Positions 15,101-23,656 of a stretch of 23,656 bases of DNA are shown here, piece by piece. The notes under the pieces were generated by a model. It worked only from the letters and a program-made list of their open reading frames with translations, made no database searches and had not been told where the DNA came from. Source of the stretch: an uncultured Lachnospiraceae bacterium (GTDB taxonomy: Bacteria > Bacillota > Clostridia > Lachnospirales > Lachnospiraceae); NCBI GenBank assembly GCA_910585715.1, contig CAJUEX010000053.1, positions 1 through 23,656 on the forward strand, in the 5' to 3' direction. Position 1 is the stretch's first letter. Every line of letters begins with the position of its first letter. The position numbers were made by a program, and so were the translations under genes.

Positions 15101-17394
15101 ACGTAAAAGGAAACATGAAGGCCGGTCAGATATGGGATTCCGGCGGAATCGGTATGGAAGGCGGGAGCCTGCGTGTAGGAAAGGATCTGACTTTGGGAGG
15201 GGATTCCTATAGCGACGGAATCCGCATGAGGAACGAATCAGACTATATCCTTGTGGAAGGGGATTTCCTGTACCGGCCATATGACAACCTTGAACTGTCT
15301 GCCGGAACCCTTGAATTAAAAGGAAACGCAGACATCCAAAAGAACTTTTACGCCACCGGCACCCACCGCACCCTTTTAAGCGGCAACAAAAAACAGACCA
15401 TTACCATGGCAGATGGCCTTTACTTCAACATCCTTGAATTACAGAATCACAGCGACGACGGCATCTATTCCGAAAAAGCCCTGAAGAAATCTCAGCTTAT
15501 CCGAAACGGCTGCAAGCTCACCTATGGGGACACAGCCGGGATTTACGGCTTTACTCTCAGCGAGGACTACATAGCCGAAGGCGATTTTATTCTGTTAGAG
15601 GACACCATGGACCTGAACGGCCATACCCTCACCATTCGCGGTGATTTGATACAGGCAGGAGGAGAAATCCTGATAAACGGCGGAACACTGAACGTGGAAG
15701 GCGACTACCGCCAGCAGACAAGAAAGCTGAAAAACGAAAAAATTGTCTACGAACCGGGCAGCGGCTTCCTGACCATGACAAAAGACACAGACCTGGTGCA
15801 GATTGAAGGTAGCTTCATCACCCAGACCACAGCGGACATGCAGGGGCATCTGACAAAAGGCACCTTGAAGATAAAAGGTGATTTTAAACAACTTGGAAGC
15901 CATGGCTTTGCCGCCGGGGAAGGCCATACCCTCTGCTTAAACGGTGGGGACACCCAGAAGCTTACCATGGAAACAGTGCCGGTCATCGGCTCCCTGACCG
16001 TTGAAAATACAAGCAGAATGGGCGCAGTGCTCAATTCCAACGTTACAGTTCTTGGCACAGCGGAGGACCCGGGCAGCGCATTGTCCGGCACCGGCAGCCT
16101 GATGATTTCCAGCCTGTCTCAGTTAGCAGGTGATAACTGCGGGGGAAATATAAAACTGTCCGGGGAAAATACTCTGAATAAAGACATCACTATAGAAGGA
16201 GTCCTGACGGTTGACGGCATCCTAAAGCTGGACGTCCATAAGCTTCAGGCAAATGCCTGTATGATAAACGGGGCGCTCCATGTGGAAAACGGCACCCTGC
16301 TGCTGTCTTCATATCTAAACGTAAATGAGGGAGCACATTTTGCCATGACAGGAGCAGGGGGCTATGCCCTGGTAAACGGAAACCTGAATTTTGCCTCCCG
16401 CCATGCCCATAACGGGCTCCTTACCGGCGGCACCCTGGAAGTACGGGGGGACTTTGCCCAGAAAACGGCAGCTAACTTTATAGCTACAGACAGCCACACT
16501 ACCGTGCTGGGCAAAAAGCTTACCACTACAGGAAGGACTAAGATTCAGACCATCAGCTTTACCCATCCGGGAACGGCAAGGTTCCACAGGCTGGTATTGA
16601 AAAAGAATTTAAAGACAGGCTACATCTTCCATCAACTGCCGGAAACCATAGCGGATGAGGTAGTTTATGAAGCAACGGACGAAACTCCGCCCACGGCAGT
16701 AGGGCAGATTTCCATAGGCAGCGTGACCCCTACCAGCATTACCATTTCCTATCAAGAAGCCGTTGACGATACAGGAGTCACAGGCTATGAAATTCATCGA
16801 AACGGAAGGAAAATAGCCGTTACAGGAGCCCTGTCCTATACGGATACCGGTCTGGCTCCGGATACGGCATACACCTATACCGTGTATGCTTTTGACGAAG
16901 ACAGAAATTTAAGCCTGTCCTCAGAGGAAATAGAAATCACCACTTTAACTGATGATGAGGCGCCCGGACAGGTGACAGGACTTTCCATCACAAGCAGCAC
17001 AGGCTCTTCCATTACCCTTTCCTGGAAGCCTGCACCTGACAACGTAAAGACCGAATACTATTCCCTGTACCGGAACGGGGAGTTAGTGGCAGATAACATA
17101 CAGGACACTGCTTATAAGGATACCGGATTAAATGAAAACACACTTTATATATACACCATTACCGCTTCGGATAAAGCAGGAAATGTTTCTGAAAAAAGCC
17201 AGGAGGTCCATGGTGCAGTCACCATACCCAAAATCACCTATGTGTCCCCGGAGGACTATGCCGCCATCGGCGGGGAATCTGTTACCCTCACTGCAAGGTT
17301 TTCCTCAGCAGGCAACAGCATAGGAAACCAGATGACCATGGAATATTTTGATGAAGACAAGGACACATGGAAAGCTATCACTCCACTCCGCTAG
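9124..17394 (+). CDS. Giant secreted repeat protein, N-terminal part; frame broken at its 3' end
   Basis: A 2756-residue ORF and the 5' part of a gene that continues in another frame at 17367-23621. Residues 1-33 are a Sec signal peptide: basic n-region, hydrophobic LALLLAVVMLPFA, likely cleavage after AFA33. Residues 34 to about 130 are an acidic, Gly-rich linker. From about 134 to 2518 run five complete repeat units of 391-409 residues and a degenerate sixth, full of short strands such as LTVEGDYRQQ and LEVKGDFIQK, which suggests a beta-solenoid stalk. Two FN3 domains follow (about 2521-2618 and 2619-2700), then the start of an Ig-like domain in which the ORF ends. No sortase LPXTG motif is seen. 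AAGGAGAG at 9108-9115 supports the start. It is probably a surface adhesin or the stalk of an Rhs-type protein; function is inferred from architecture. Confidence 0.9.
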   Translation: MNNKKITGRLKRSLALLLAVVMLPFADYGQAFAYSGMGAAPVQDAEGAVVSGNIIDGQKSGGNDSDGKEAGGPETEEKVEDGTGLENTQGGSIAAERAGMEDADERGPWERITFQEAESIKLADPSGYEDMSVEADAYVLEEDMEVGDLFVSGGSLDLNGHSLTVYGTLLQSAGEVRLSGGRLLIGGDYRIQTREEKENPELGEESYFYKESSGQLIMREEADYLFLCGSFFTDSDVSHEGNLTAGTMEVMGDFVQLSTKSRLNFVASDAHKVIFSGAEGQEISFQSSSLQESRFANMEIGFMEDEEESSGSEVKEGEEAETEKACLTFRNCPCVSGKVSDSGKRRVDGQIGIGTSTSFVNGYFGGGSRILQPIQIEPNEKIQLGGDVEIAQTVSVYGILETEGNITITGAGVSMEGGRLLAEGNLTVSRSYNSGIKMNHGDDYVFAGGNFTYNPIWEQELSAGTLEIKGNAAIQSGFHASGSHKTVLSGESKQTVTMAEGMYFCVLELKNQSREGVCSEKVLPKSSLTRNGCRLVYGEMEGSYGYTLEKDEVIEGDFILIDDTLDLNGHSLKVKGDLVQAAGDIVINGGYLTVEGDYRQQSIKAEEGSGENAGAAQELQEEGKAGEKVYGASAGLLWMDRESDRVLINGSMYVETIKDTTGKLTGGVLELKGDFIQKRTGCLNNFKAEGEHTLLLSGTERQTVCMEYSAVEGSRIANLEIQNKSRQGTVFENSPYIAGTIMDSRNKVSGQIAIGSSTQFGEGYFGGSVCTLQEISVKGGEEIEIGGDMESNHGISIFGSLSVKGNMKAGQTWNSGGIGMEGGSLCVGKDLTLGGDYYSNGIRMKNESDYILVEGDFLYRPHDNLELSAGTLELKGNADIQKNFYAAGTHRTLLSGSKKQTITMADGLYFNILELQNHSEDGVYSEKALQKSQLIRNGCKLTYGMTEGEYGETLEEDRVVEGNYILLDDTLDLNGHSLTVKGDFIQPAGEVYINGGNLIIEGDYRQQAANTGEESQPDDYGVSTGLLHMEKEADYVLVKGSMYVQTTAGTDGKLTAGLLEIKGDFIQKRTSNLGNFNPSGSHTLLLSGEGKQTVSFEYSAVGSSHIENLEISNVGTEGVEFAGIPYVAGNIKNQKEQKVSGKIGIGGTTVFQNGYFGGSIYTLQQVSVKEGEEIEIGGDMESNPLLSIYGSLILRGNMQVSLGWYAGGIGMEGGSLKVGKDLVVGGGGYSNGVRMSHETDHILVEGDFLYQPQCANRLSAGTLELKGNVDILSGFHATDTHRTLLSGDKKQTITMADGLYFNILELQNHSDDGIYSEKALQKSRLIRNGCKLTYGNIEGNYGYTLEKDEAIEGDFVLIDDTLDLNGYTLTINGDLIQPGGEIFINGGKLVIEGNYRQQGRKKDEEKRGYSYEAGTGLLHMEKEADYVLVKGGMYVQTTAGTAGKLTAGTLEVKGDFIQKKTSNLENFNPSGGHTLLLTGQGKQTVSFEHSAVGNSHIENLEIDNSGTEGVEFAGLPYVSGNIKNQKEQKVSGKIGIGSNTVFQNGYFGGSICTLQQVSVKEGEEIEIGGNMESNLLLSIYGRLTVRGNMEVSLGWYAGGIAMEGGSLKVGKNLTVGGGGYSNGVRMNHETDHILVEGDFLYQPQYVNQLSAGILELKGNADIRSGFHAAGTHRTLLSGNKKQTITMADGLYFNILELQNHSDDGVYSEKALRKSRLIRNGCKLTYGDMEGVYGYTLEQDETIEGNFVLIDDTLDLNGNTLTIKGDLLHPGGEIFINGGRLIIEGDYRQQGRKKSGEEQGYSYEAGNGLLRMEKEADYVLVKGGMYVQTTAGTAGKLTAGVLEVKGDFIQKKTSNLENFNPSGGHTLLLTGEGKQTVSFEYSAVGSSHIENMEIDNAGTEGVEFAGIPYVAGSIKNQREQKASGKIGIGSNTVFPSGYFGGSICNLQQVDIKEGEELRIEGNLESGKAIYVHGSLTVAGNVESNHGILIYGSMDVKGNMKAGQIWDSGGIGMEGGSLRVGKDLTLGGDSYSDGIRMRNESDYILVEGDFLYRPYDNLELSAGTLELKGNADIQKNFYATGTHRTLLSGNKKQTITMADGLYFNILELQNHSDDGIYSEKALKKSQLIRNGCKLTYGDTAGIYGFTLSEDYIAEGDFILLEDTMDLNGHTLTIRGDLIQAGGEILINGGTLNVEGDYRQQTRKLKNEKIVYEPGSGFLTMTKDTDLVQIEGSFITQTTADMQGHLTKGTLKIKGDFKQLGSHGFAAGEGHTLCLNGGDTQKLTMETVPVIGSLTVENTSRMGAVLNSNVTVLGTAEDPGSALSGTGSLMISSLSQLAGDNCGGNIKLSGENTLNKDITIEGVLTVDGILKLDVHKLQANACMINGALHVENGTLLLSSYLNVNEGAHFAMTGAGGYALVNGNLNFASRHAHNGLLTGGTLEVRGDFAQKTAANFIATDSHTTVLGKKLTTTGRTKIQTISFTHPGTARFHRLVLKKNLKTGYIFHQLPETIADEVVYEATDETPPTAVGQISIGSVTPTSITISYQEAVDDTGVTGYEIHRNGRKIAVTGALSYTDTGLAPDTAYTYTVYAFDEDRNLSLSSEEIEITTLTDDEAPGQVTGLSITSSTGSSITLSWKPAPDNVKTEYYSLYRNGELVADNIQDTAYKDTGLNENTLYIYTITASDKAGNVSEKSQEVHGAVTIPKITYVSPEDYAAIGGESVTLTARFSSAGNSIGNQMTMEYFDEDKDTWKAITPLR
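9523..16680 (+). repeat. Tandem array of 1.17-1.23 kb coding repeats
   Basis: Unit boundaries, set relative to the LDLNG motif, are 9523-10749, 10750-11967, 11968-13140, 13141-14313, 14314-15540 and a degenerate 15541-16680. The motif starts at 9589, 10816, 12034, 13207, 14380 and 15607, so the periods are 1227, 1218, 1173, 1173 and 1227 nt, all multiples of three. Units 3, 4 and 5 are very similar even at DNA level, while units 1 and 6 have diverged. Within each unit a shorter pattern of about 18-25 residues ending in G-D/N recurs, consistent with rungs of a parallel beta-helix. Confidence 0.9.
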
Positions 17395-20130
17395 GTCAAA
17401 AGACCTATGACAGCCGCCAGTACTATGTTTCTTATCCATGGGATATTTCCGGGTTTACGGAAGATAAGGACATTGACGTGCGGTTCGTGCTGACAGACCG
17501 GGACGGGAACCGGAAAGAAATGCTGGTGACCTATTCTCTGGACAAAACGCCCCCAAAGGCTCCGGAAAACCTGCAGATTGAAGAAAACAACGGAGTTCTT
17601 ATCCTTACATGGGACAAAAGCAGAAGCGCAGACCTTGCAGGAACTATCCTAAGAAGGCAGAAGGACGGCGGGGAGTTTGAAACCATTGCGGACCTGACGG
17701 ATACCTCCATGGAATGGTATACGGATAAACAGGTGGAAACGGGAGCCTCCTATACCTATACCCTCCAGGCATATGACAGATTCGGACAAAGGGGTCCTCT
17801 GTCCAAAGCAGTTACAGGAACCCCTTCAGAAGATAAGACTGCGCCTGTCATCAGGGAAATGCTCCCTGTCTCCATGGCAGTGACGGGCACCGTCAGGATT
17901 CAGGTGGAAGCAAAGGACAACCGCATGGTAGATACCATTTTCTTTTACGGAAAATACCTGCAGGAAGAAAACTGGCAGGAGCTTGCGGAAATAAAAGCAG
18001 AAGGAGGAAAAGCCTTCTATGAGTTTCATACTGCGGAATATGGAGAGGGCAGCTATCAGATTAAGGCATCTGCAAAAGACAAGGCAGGAAATGAAAGCGA
18101 AAACCCATGCCTGCGTACCTATACCATTGACCATACCGGACCTGCAAAAATCCGTTTAAAGGATCACACTGTAGGCAGCACCTCTGCCCAGATTACATGG
18201 GAAGACGTGACAGAAGAAGACTTTGGCTGGTTCCGGGTGGAAAAGCTGGAAGACGGCGCTTTTACAACTGTGGAAGATGTGACCAAGCGGCTGGGCTGCA
18301 CCCTTACCGGGCTGAAGCCGGGAACTGCCTATACAGTCCGGGTTGTGGGATATGATTATCTGGGAAACCGTGGAGAAGAATCCGATGAGCTTACGTTCAC
18401 CACACAGGAAGATGAGTCAGGACCTGAAATACTGGCTGTATTTCCTGCGTCCTCCTATTATAAGGACATCATACCCTTACAGCTGAAAGCAAAAGATAAC
18501 CGCCGGCTGGACCGGGCAGTATTTTCCTATTCCCTGGACGGGGAAACCTATGAGACGGCAGCAGAGATTTTTGCAGAGGAAAACAGACAGGAATATACCT
18601 TCAGCTATAATTGGGATATTTCTGCCCTGCCGGAAGGAAAGGTCACCGTCAGGTTTGAAGTTTACGATAAGGCAGGCAACCACAACCTGCTGACAGAAGA
18701 AAATCAGGATGTTGCCAATACCTACACCATAGACAGGACTCCGCCCGAAAGAGTAAAGAGCCTGAAGGCGGAAGGCAAAGAAGGCTGTGTGGAGCTTATA
18801 TGGGAGCTGAATGCGGAAGAAGACATGAAAGGATATAAAATCTACCGTGCAGAGGAAGAAAGCGGCATGTTCACAGTTTTAAGCCCGCTGTCTGCCACGA
18901 AGAATTACGTGGATGCCCGGGTGGAGGAAGGCAAGACCTATATTTATAAAGTGTCGGCGGTGGACATTGCCGGAAATGAAGGAGAAGCATCAAGAGAAGC
19001 CGCCGCTACCGTAAAGTGGGACGAGACAGCGCCGGAGGTAACCGGTATCTCCCCTGATACAGATACCCTGCTGGGAGAAGAAGCCTCACTGGAAGTAATC
19101 GCCACTGACAACAGCCAGCTTGCTTCTATCACACTGGAATACAGGGAAAAGGATACCGATGATATCTGGCATACCATTGAAACAAAAGACGCCGGAGGAA
19201 GGCTGGAATACAGAAAAATAAGCTGGAACGGAAAAGGACTTTCTGAAGAAGCCGTATATGAAGTACGTGCAGGCGCGCTGGACAAAAACGGAAATGCCAG
19301 CGAATACGTGACAGCAGAATATAAATTTGACCTGACAGCCCCTGCAAAGCCGCAGCTGAAAGCGGAAAGCGGAAGCTTTTCCATCCGCCTGTCCTATACG
19401 GAAAATACGGAAGAGGACTTTGAAAAGTACTGCATCTACAGGAAGGCGCTTGGGGAAAAGGACTTTGTCTGCATCCAGACTTTAAAGCAGGCGGAATACG
19501 AAGATACCCAGGTGGAGACTGACCAGATTTACTACTATAAAGTACGGGCATATGACTTAAGGGGGAACTACAGCGAATCCAATACCGTAAACAGCTATGC
19601 AAATGACGCGGACACCGTTGCGCCTGTTGCCAGCCTGCCAGAAAACATTGTGACCCTTAACGGGATGCAGACCCTGTTTGACGGCACCGGCTCCACTGAC
19701 AATGTAAGAATAGTAAAATATCTGTGGGATATGGGCGACGGCACAAAAAAGACCGGTTCCAGGGTGAAACACGCTTATAAAGAGCCGGGCACCTATCAGC
19801 TAATGCTCACAGTAAAGGATGCGGCCGGAAACGAAAACAGCACCACCTGTACAGTACATGTGAAAAATAAAGGCAATAACGGCATTACATCCCTGACGGT
19901 ACAGGACGGAAGCGGTGTGGGGATTCCCTATGCCTACGTCTATGTAAAGACCGGGGAGGAAGAACAGCTTCATCTGCGCACCGACGGGCTGGGCAGGGTG
20001 GATATCTGCACTCTGGCGGGAATGTATGAATATTGCGCATTTGCAGAGGGGTATCTGCCCAAAGACAGCACCATCTATGTAAGCAATCAGGAGCCGGGGG
20101 AAGAGATTATTACCCTGAGCACCGGCGAAG
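16684..20130 (+). other. FN3 / Ig-like / PKD domain array of the giant protein
   Basis: After two FN3 domains (16684-16950 and 16960-17220), Ig-like and FN3 domains alternate. Ig-like domains lie at 17230-17545, 17850-18140, 18430-18740 and 19040-19340. FN3 domains lie at 17551-17840, 18145-18425, 18755-19030 and 19340-19620. FN3 domains show the usual WD....GY.IYR...G and YTY.V.A.D..GN patterns, and joints read like IDRTPP. A PKD domain follows at 19622-19863 (DMGDGTKKTG, then HAYKEPGTYQLMLTVKDAAGN). A carboxypeptidase-regulatory-like beta sandwich follows at about 19880-20130 (GIPYAYVYVKT, RTDGLGRVDI). Boundaries are by eye. The frame break at 17380-17389 falls inside the first Ig-like domain. 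Confidence 0.8.
17380..17389 (+). repeat. 5-bp tandem duplication (ACTCC twice) that breaks the reading frame
   Basis: ACTCC at 17380-17384 is repeated at 17385-17389. With both copies, the upstream frame reads AITPLR and stops at TAG 17392-17394. With one copy it reads AITPLGQKTYDSRQYY straight into the downstream ORF. A slipped-strand duplication explains the break exactly, and also explains why both ORFs are intact on either side. Confidence 0.85.
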
Positions 20131-21860
20131 TGGTGACAGGCAGGATGGACGTACACCGGATGGAGCTTGAGGAAATGATAGAGGCAGGAGTGGATTTTTC
20201 CAGGCCGGAGAATTATCATACTTATGTGTTTTCGGTGGAATTAACCTTTGGACTGAGTCCCATTCCTGTTATAATGGAATACAGCGGACATATAGGGGGA
20301 GCAGGCATCACCCAGACACTGCAGAACACCAGCACAGGCGGGGAATCCCATTATTCTAAAAGAAAAAATACGATAAAGGCAGAGATTGTCCAGCCGGAAG
20401 AGGTGGAGGAAACAGAAGAGGGTCAAATAAATCCCATACTCCTGTGCTGTACCACCACCCAGAGCGTCACATGGCTGAAGGAAATATATAACGTGGAGCT
20501 TGCCGTATTCAACAATGCCAATCCCACCTTCCCTATTGAAAATGCATCAGCAACTCTGGAACTGCCGGAAGGAGTTTCCCTTGCAAAGCTGAAATCAGAC
20601 CAGAACCTGATAAAGCACATGGAACGGATTGAAGGAGGTCAGGCAGGTACCGCAAGCTGGGTCATCAAAGGGGATGTTCCCGGAAAATATGACCTGTCAG
20701 CTTCCTTCCATGGCACACTGAGCCCCTTTCAGGCGCCCATTGATGGCAGATTCAGCGGAACATACGAATTTGAAGTGGAAGGCGGAAAAGGCCTTCATAT
20801 CGTTGTCATGCCTCAGGCAGCCCGGTATATCGGTGAAAAGTACTTTATCCAATATAAAATCGTAAATGAATCCAACAGGAGCTTTTATAACCTTTCCACT
20901 TCCATCGGGGCGTATCAGACCTCCGATCACGTGGAGGAAATTATTGTAAAAGATATAAACACCAATCAGGTAGTGAATGTAAACCGCTCGGGAGGAAGGA
21001 CCTACTATACGCCAAATACAAATAAATGCAAGGTACTGCCCATTACCTATAACGGAGATACTATAAAAGTAGGGGTACTGGAGCCGGGAGAGGAAATTTA
21101 CGGAACCTATGTGTCTGATGATCCTCTGGAGAGAGACGGCTATACCTATTACTACGAACTGACAGATGCTTTTGTAAAGAGCCTGAAGGGCAGCAATCTG
21201 GGCGTCAACGTGACCGTAGAGCCCATAGCAAGCCATGTGAGCAAATATATCGTTTATGTAGGCAAGCCAATCCGCGAGGATGACATGGACATCTACGGAG
21301 ACCCCATAGACACCACCACCGGAGCCTTTCTGCAGACCATAGACGGGCTCGCCATGGCGGAGGACGGGACGATTCCCTTCTCCATAGAGTATAACTCCAT
21401 GCTTGCAGGAAAGTCAGGGGAAGCAGGCTACGGTATGAGCCATAACTATGAGCAGTGGATAGAGAATAACGGGAATACAGCCATCTATCACAGCTCCCCC
21501 TGTGCCTCCGTGGCGTTCATAAACGAAGAAGCGCTGAACAACACCACCTACGGACGTCTGGTAAACGGGGACGTGATACTGGATGAGGAAACGGAATATA
21601 CAGGGGCATTCCGCCCCATGGGCACTGCCATGGAAGGCTACCTCCTGTTCCGGAATAAGGACAAAAGCTATACCCTGACCTCACCCATCGGGGAGGCCCT
21701 ATGCTTTGACAAAGAAGGGAAGCTTCTGCAGATTAAAAAAGACGAAAGGCGCATACTGGACCTTGCCAGAGGAGAAAACACCCTGACCGTGACAGACCGC
21801 CTCACCGGAAAGGAGCTTCACCTTGCCTATAACGAAAAGGGACTTATCAGCGCAGTGACG

Positions 21861-23604
21861 GATTACACCGGAAGGACGGAGCACCTTGGCTACGATGAAA
21901 GCGGCAACCTGACCTCCGTCACCAACCCGGCAGGAGAAGGCTGCACCTACCGCTATGATTCGGAGCACCACCTGACCGAGGCCGTCAACGAAAACAAAGT
22001 GACCTGCGTAAAGAACACCTATGACGGGGAAGGAAGGGTCACCAGCCAGTGGCAGCCAGACAGCGGAAAGACATCAACCCTTACCTACAAGGAAAACAAA
22101 TACGACGGGGTTGACATTACCATTACCGACCACCGGGGCGGGAGCCAGACCGTCACCACCAACGAAAAGGGCCAGAAGATTGCCTTAAAGGACCAGAACG
22201 GCAATGAGAGCACCTACCTGTATGACCGCAAAGGAAACCTGCTGACTGAGACCGGGGCAGACGGGAACCGGAGCATGTACCGGTATGACGAAAACGGAAA
22301 TATGACCGATTTCATCGACAGCATCGGGAACACCACCCATATGGACTATGACGATGCCGGCAACCTGAGGGGAATAGAAGGGGCAGGGGGAGACAATGCC
22401 TCCTATGACTATGATGCCTTCCATAACCTGATAAGGACCGTGGACTATAAAGGGATGGTGACCAGCTACGAATACAATGAGAAAAACCAGCTGGTAAAAG
22501 AGACCGTGGAAGGTCTGGGGAGCAGGGAATATGTCTACAAAAATGGGCATATGTCCTCCTATACGGACTTTAAAGGAAACCGGACCCGTCTTGTCTATGA
22601 TAGCATGGGGAACATCGTGGAGAGCACTGACCCCATGAAAAATACCACCCGTTTTTTTTATGATGCCATGGGAAGATGCCAGATGGCGGAACTGCCATCC
22701 GGAGTGATACTGACCTACGCATATGATGCCTGCGGGAACCTGATGGAAAAAGTGGAGCGGGACCGGATGGGAATGAAGGAGCCAAAGACCACTCTTTACC
22801 AGTATGACCGGATGGGAAGAAAGACCAGCGAGACCGCTCCCGACGGTACCGTGACCGAATACAGCTATGACGGGGAAGGGAACCTGACCGAAGTCCGCTA
22901 TCCGGACGGCACAAAGGAAAAGAACCAATACGACGGCGCCGGGAACCTGACCAGACATGAGGACAGGACAGGGCTTGTCACTGCTTACCAGTATGACTGC
23001 AGGAACCGCATGGTCATGGAGGAAACGGCAGGAACCGCTGTCCGCTACGAATACTATTCCAACGGGAAGCTGAAGAAAGAGACCCTGGAAGACGGCCAGA
23101 CCATGGCATACACCTACGACAGCAACTGGAACCTGGTCCGGACTACGAGAAACGGAAAGCACACCACCACCTACACGGTGGACGCTGCAGGGAACATCCT
23201 GGAAAAAACAGACCCCCTTGGGAACACCACCGCTTATACCTACGACACCTTCGGCAGGATGACCGCAGAGACAGACCCCAAAGGAAACACCACCCGGTAC
23301 ACCTATGATGCAGGCGGCAACTGCACGGGAAAGACCAATGCCCTTGGCACCGCCACCACCATGGAATACGACCGGCTGGACAGGCTGTCTGCTGTGACGG
23401 TGCATACAAAGGAAAAAGGGGACATCAAGGTGTCCTATGAATACGATGCTGAAGGCTGTACCACGGCGGTTACCAATGAAAAAGGGAAGACCAGCCGCAC
23501 CGTCTACGACGTGTACGGGAATGCGGAACAGGTGACGGACCATTACGGAAGGACCGTCACCACAAACACCCATGACAGCATGGGCCGGCTGACGGGAACA
23601 CGGT
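21861..23604 (+). repeat. About two dozen YD (Rhs) repeats
   Basis: Roughly every 20-25 codons the protein reads Y-D-x-x-G-N/R-L-T, for example GYDESGNLTS, LYDRKGNLLT, SYDGEGNLTE and TYDTFGRMTA, with intervening G.T..YTYD patterns. These form the spiral beta-sheet shell of Rhs/Tc proteins that can enclose a C-terminal toxin. The last recognisable repeat is THDSMGRLTGT, ending about 23604. The family's terminal DPxGL core motif is not reached. Confidence 0.93.
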
Positions 23605-23656
23605 GTTGTTTTGCACATTAGATGATGCTCCTCTGGTCAGATTAAATGCTGGTGTT
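23605..23656. other. Unassigned right edge after the YD repeats break off
   Basis: From about 23605 none of the three forward frames continues the YD pattern, and all contain stops soon after. The sequence is more AT-rich than the preceding repeats, and GGTGTT occurs at both 23605 and the last six bases. It could be the end of an inserted element or the result of a rearrangement. Too little is present to classify it. Confidence 0.4.

Larger units (their letters stand above)
17367..23621 (+). pseudogene. C-terminal part of the giant secreted Rhs/YD-repeat protein, out of frame with its start
   Basis: A 2084-codon open frame that continues the gene beginning at 9124. The ATG at 17367 is probably not a real start: AAGGA at 17359-17363 is only 3 nt away and the product would lack a signal peptide. 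In-frame homology resumes at about 17390. It encodes the rest of the first Ig-like domain, four FN3 and three Ig-like domains, a PKD domain and a carboxypeptidase-regulatory-like domain. A beta-rich region of unknown type follows at 20130-21270. Next come an Rhs N-terminal DUF6531-like segment (DPIDTTTGAFLQTIDGLAM, from 21300) and the YD repeats. Such proteins are cell-wall associated and often end in a variable toxin. Here the Rhs core end is missing: the pattern stops near 23605 and the frame closes with the unrelated tail RCCFAH. It may be expressible if the 5-bp duplication reverts. Confidence 0.85.

Noticed and set aside
9523..16680. CRISPR-like or non-coding tandem repeats
   Set aside because: The repeats are over 1.1 kb, in frame and coding, with no spacers.
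17341..17400. Programmed -1 ribosomal frameshift joining the two large ORFs
   Set aside because: No X-XXY-YYZ slippery heptamer is present in the overlap and no obvious downstream stem-loop was seen. The ACTCC duplication explains the break exactly and gives a better protein join.
22185..23618. A 477-codon open frame on the - strand
   Set aside because: It is an antisense reflection of the YD repeats, whose codon use keeps stops out of the opposite strand. The translation is His/Val/Gly-rich and low-complexity, with no family features, and it has no start context of its own.

Overview
The window reads as chromosomal DNA of a spore-forming, low-to-moderate GC Gram-positive anaerobe, most likely a gut Lachnospiraceae close to Blautia/Ruminococcus. 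The grounds are strong AGGAGG ribosome sites, a T-box leader, an alpha/beta small acid-soluble spore protein, a short GH31 alpha-glucosidase of the kind known from Blautia obeum, and a very large secreted YD-repeat protein. Genus is inference. Every supported gene lies on the + strand. No tRNA, rRNA, CRISPR array or transposase gene was seen.

Positions 1-4772 are a mixed housekeeping/accessory stretch. A partial copy of a palindromic repeat sits at the left edge. It is followed by the GH31 alpha-glucosidase (254-2260), then a complete 241-bp copy of the same repeat family built from two 80-bp arms around a structured 81-nt loop (2269-2509). Next come a GNAT acetyltransferase (2553-3044) and a two-gene unit of an ECF-type sigma factor with a Cys-rich tail plus a DUF2461 protein (3222-4772). 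No anti-sigma gene is adjacent.

Positions 4773-8326 hold a tryptophan-branch operon: promoter, T-box leader with a UGG specifier, terminator, then trpE-trpG-trpD with ATGA overlaps. The T-box senses uncharged tRNA-Trp and controls the first steps from chorismate to phosphoribosyl-anthranilate. The remaining trp genes (C, F, B, A) are not downstream; the next gene is a spore DNA-protecting SASP (8547-8747) with its own terminator.

Positions 8797-23656 are dominated by one enormous secreted-protein gene. It is preceded by a leader with a promoter, a possible 21-codon ORF embedded in a terminator hairpin, and a second possible promoter. The protein has a signal peptide, an acidic/Gly linker, five full plus one degenerate repeat units of 391-409 residues (probably a beta-solenoid), alternating FN3 and Ig-like domains, a PKD domain, a carboxypeptidase-regulatory-like domain, an Rhs N-terminal (DUF6531-like) segment and about two dozen YD repeats. 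The frame is broken at 17380-17389 by a tandem duplication of ACTCC. Removing one copy joins the two ORFs into a single frame of about 4830 codons. The YD pattern stops abruptly near 23605, so the Rhs core end and any C-terminal toxin are absent from this window.

The most interesting signals are the palindromic repeat family with a conserved loop but changing arms, the 5-bp duplication that splits the giant gene, the A-B-B-A mosaic of its repeat units, and the leader ORF inside a terminator.
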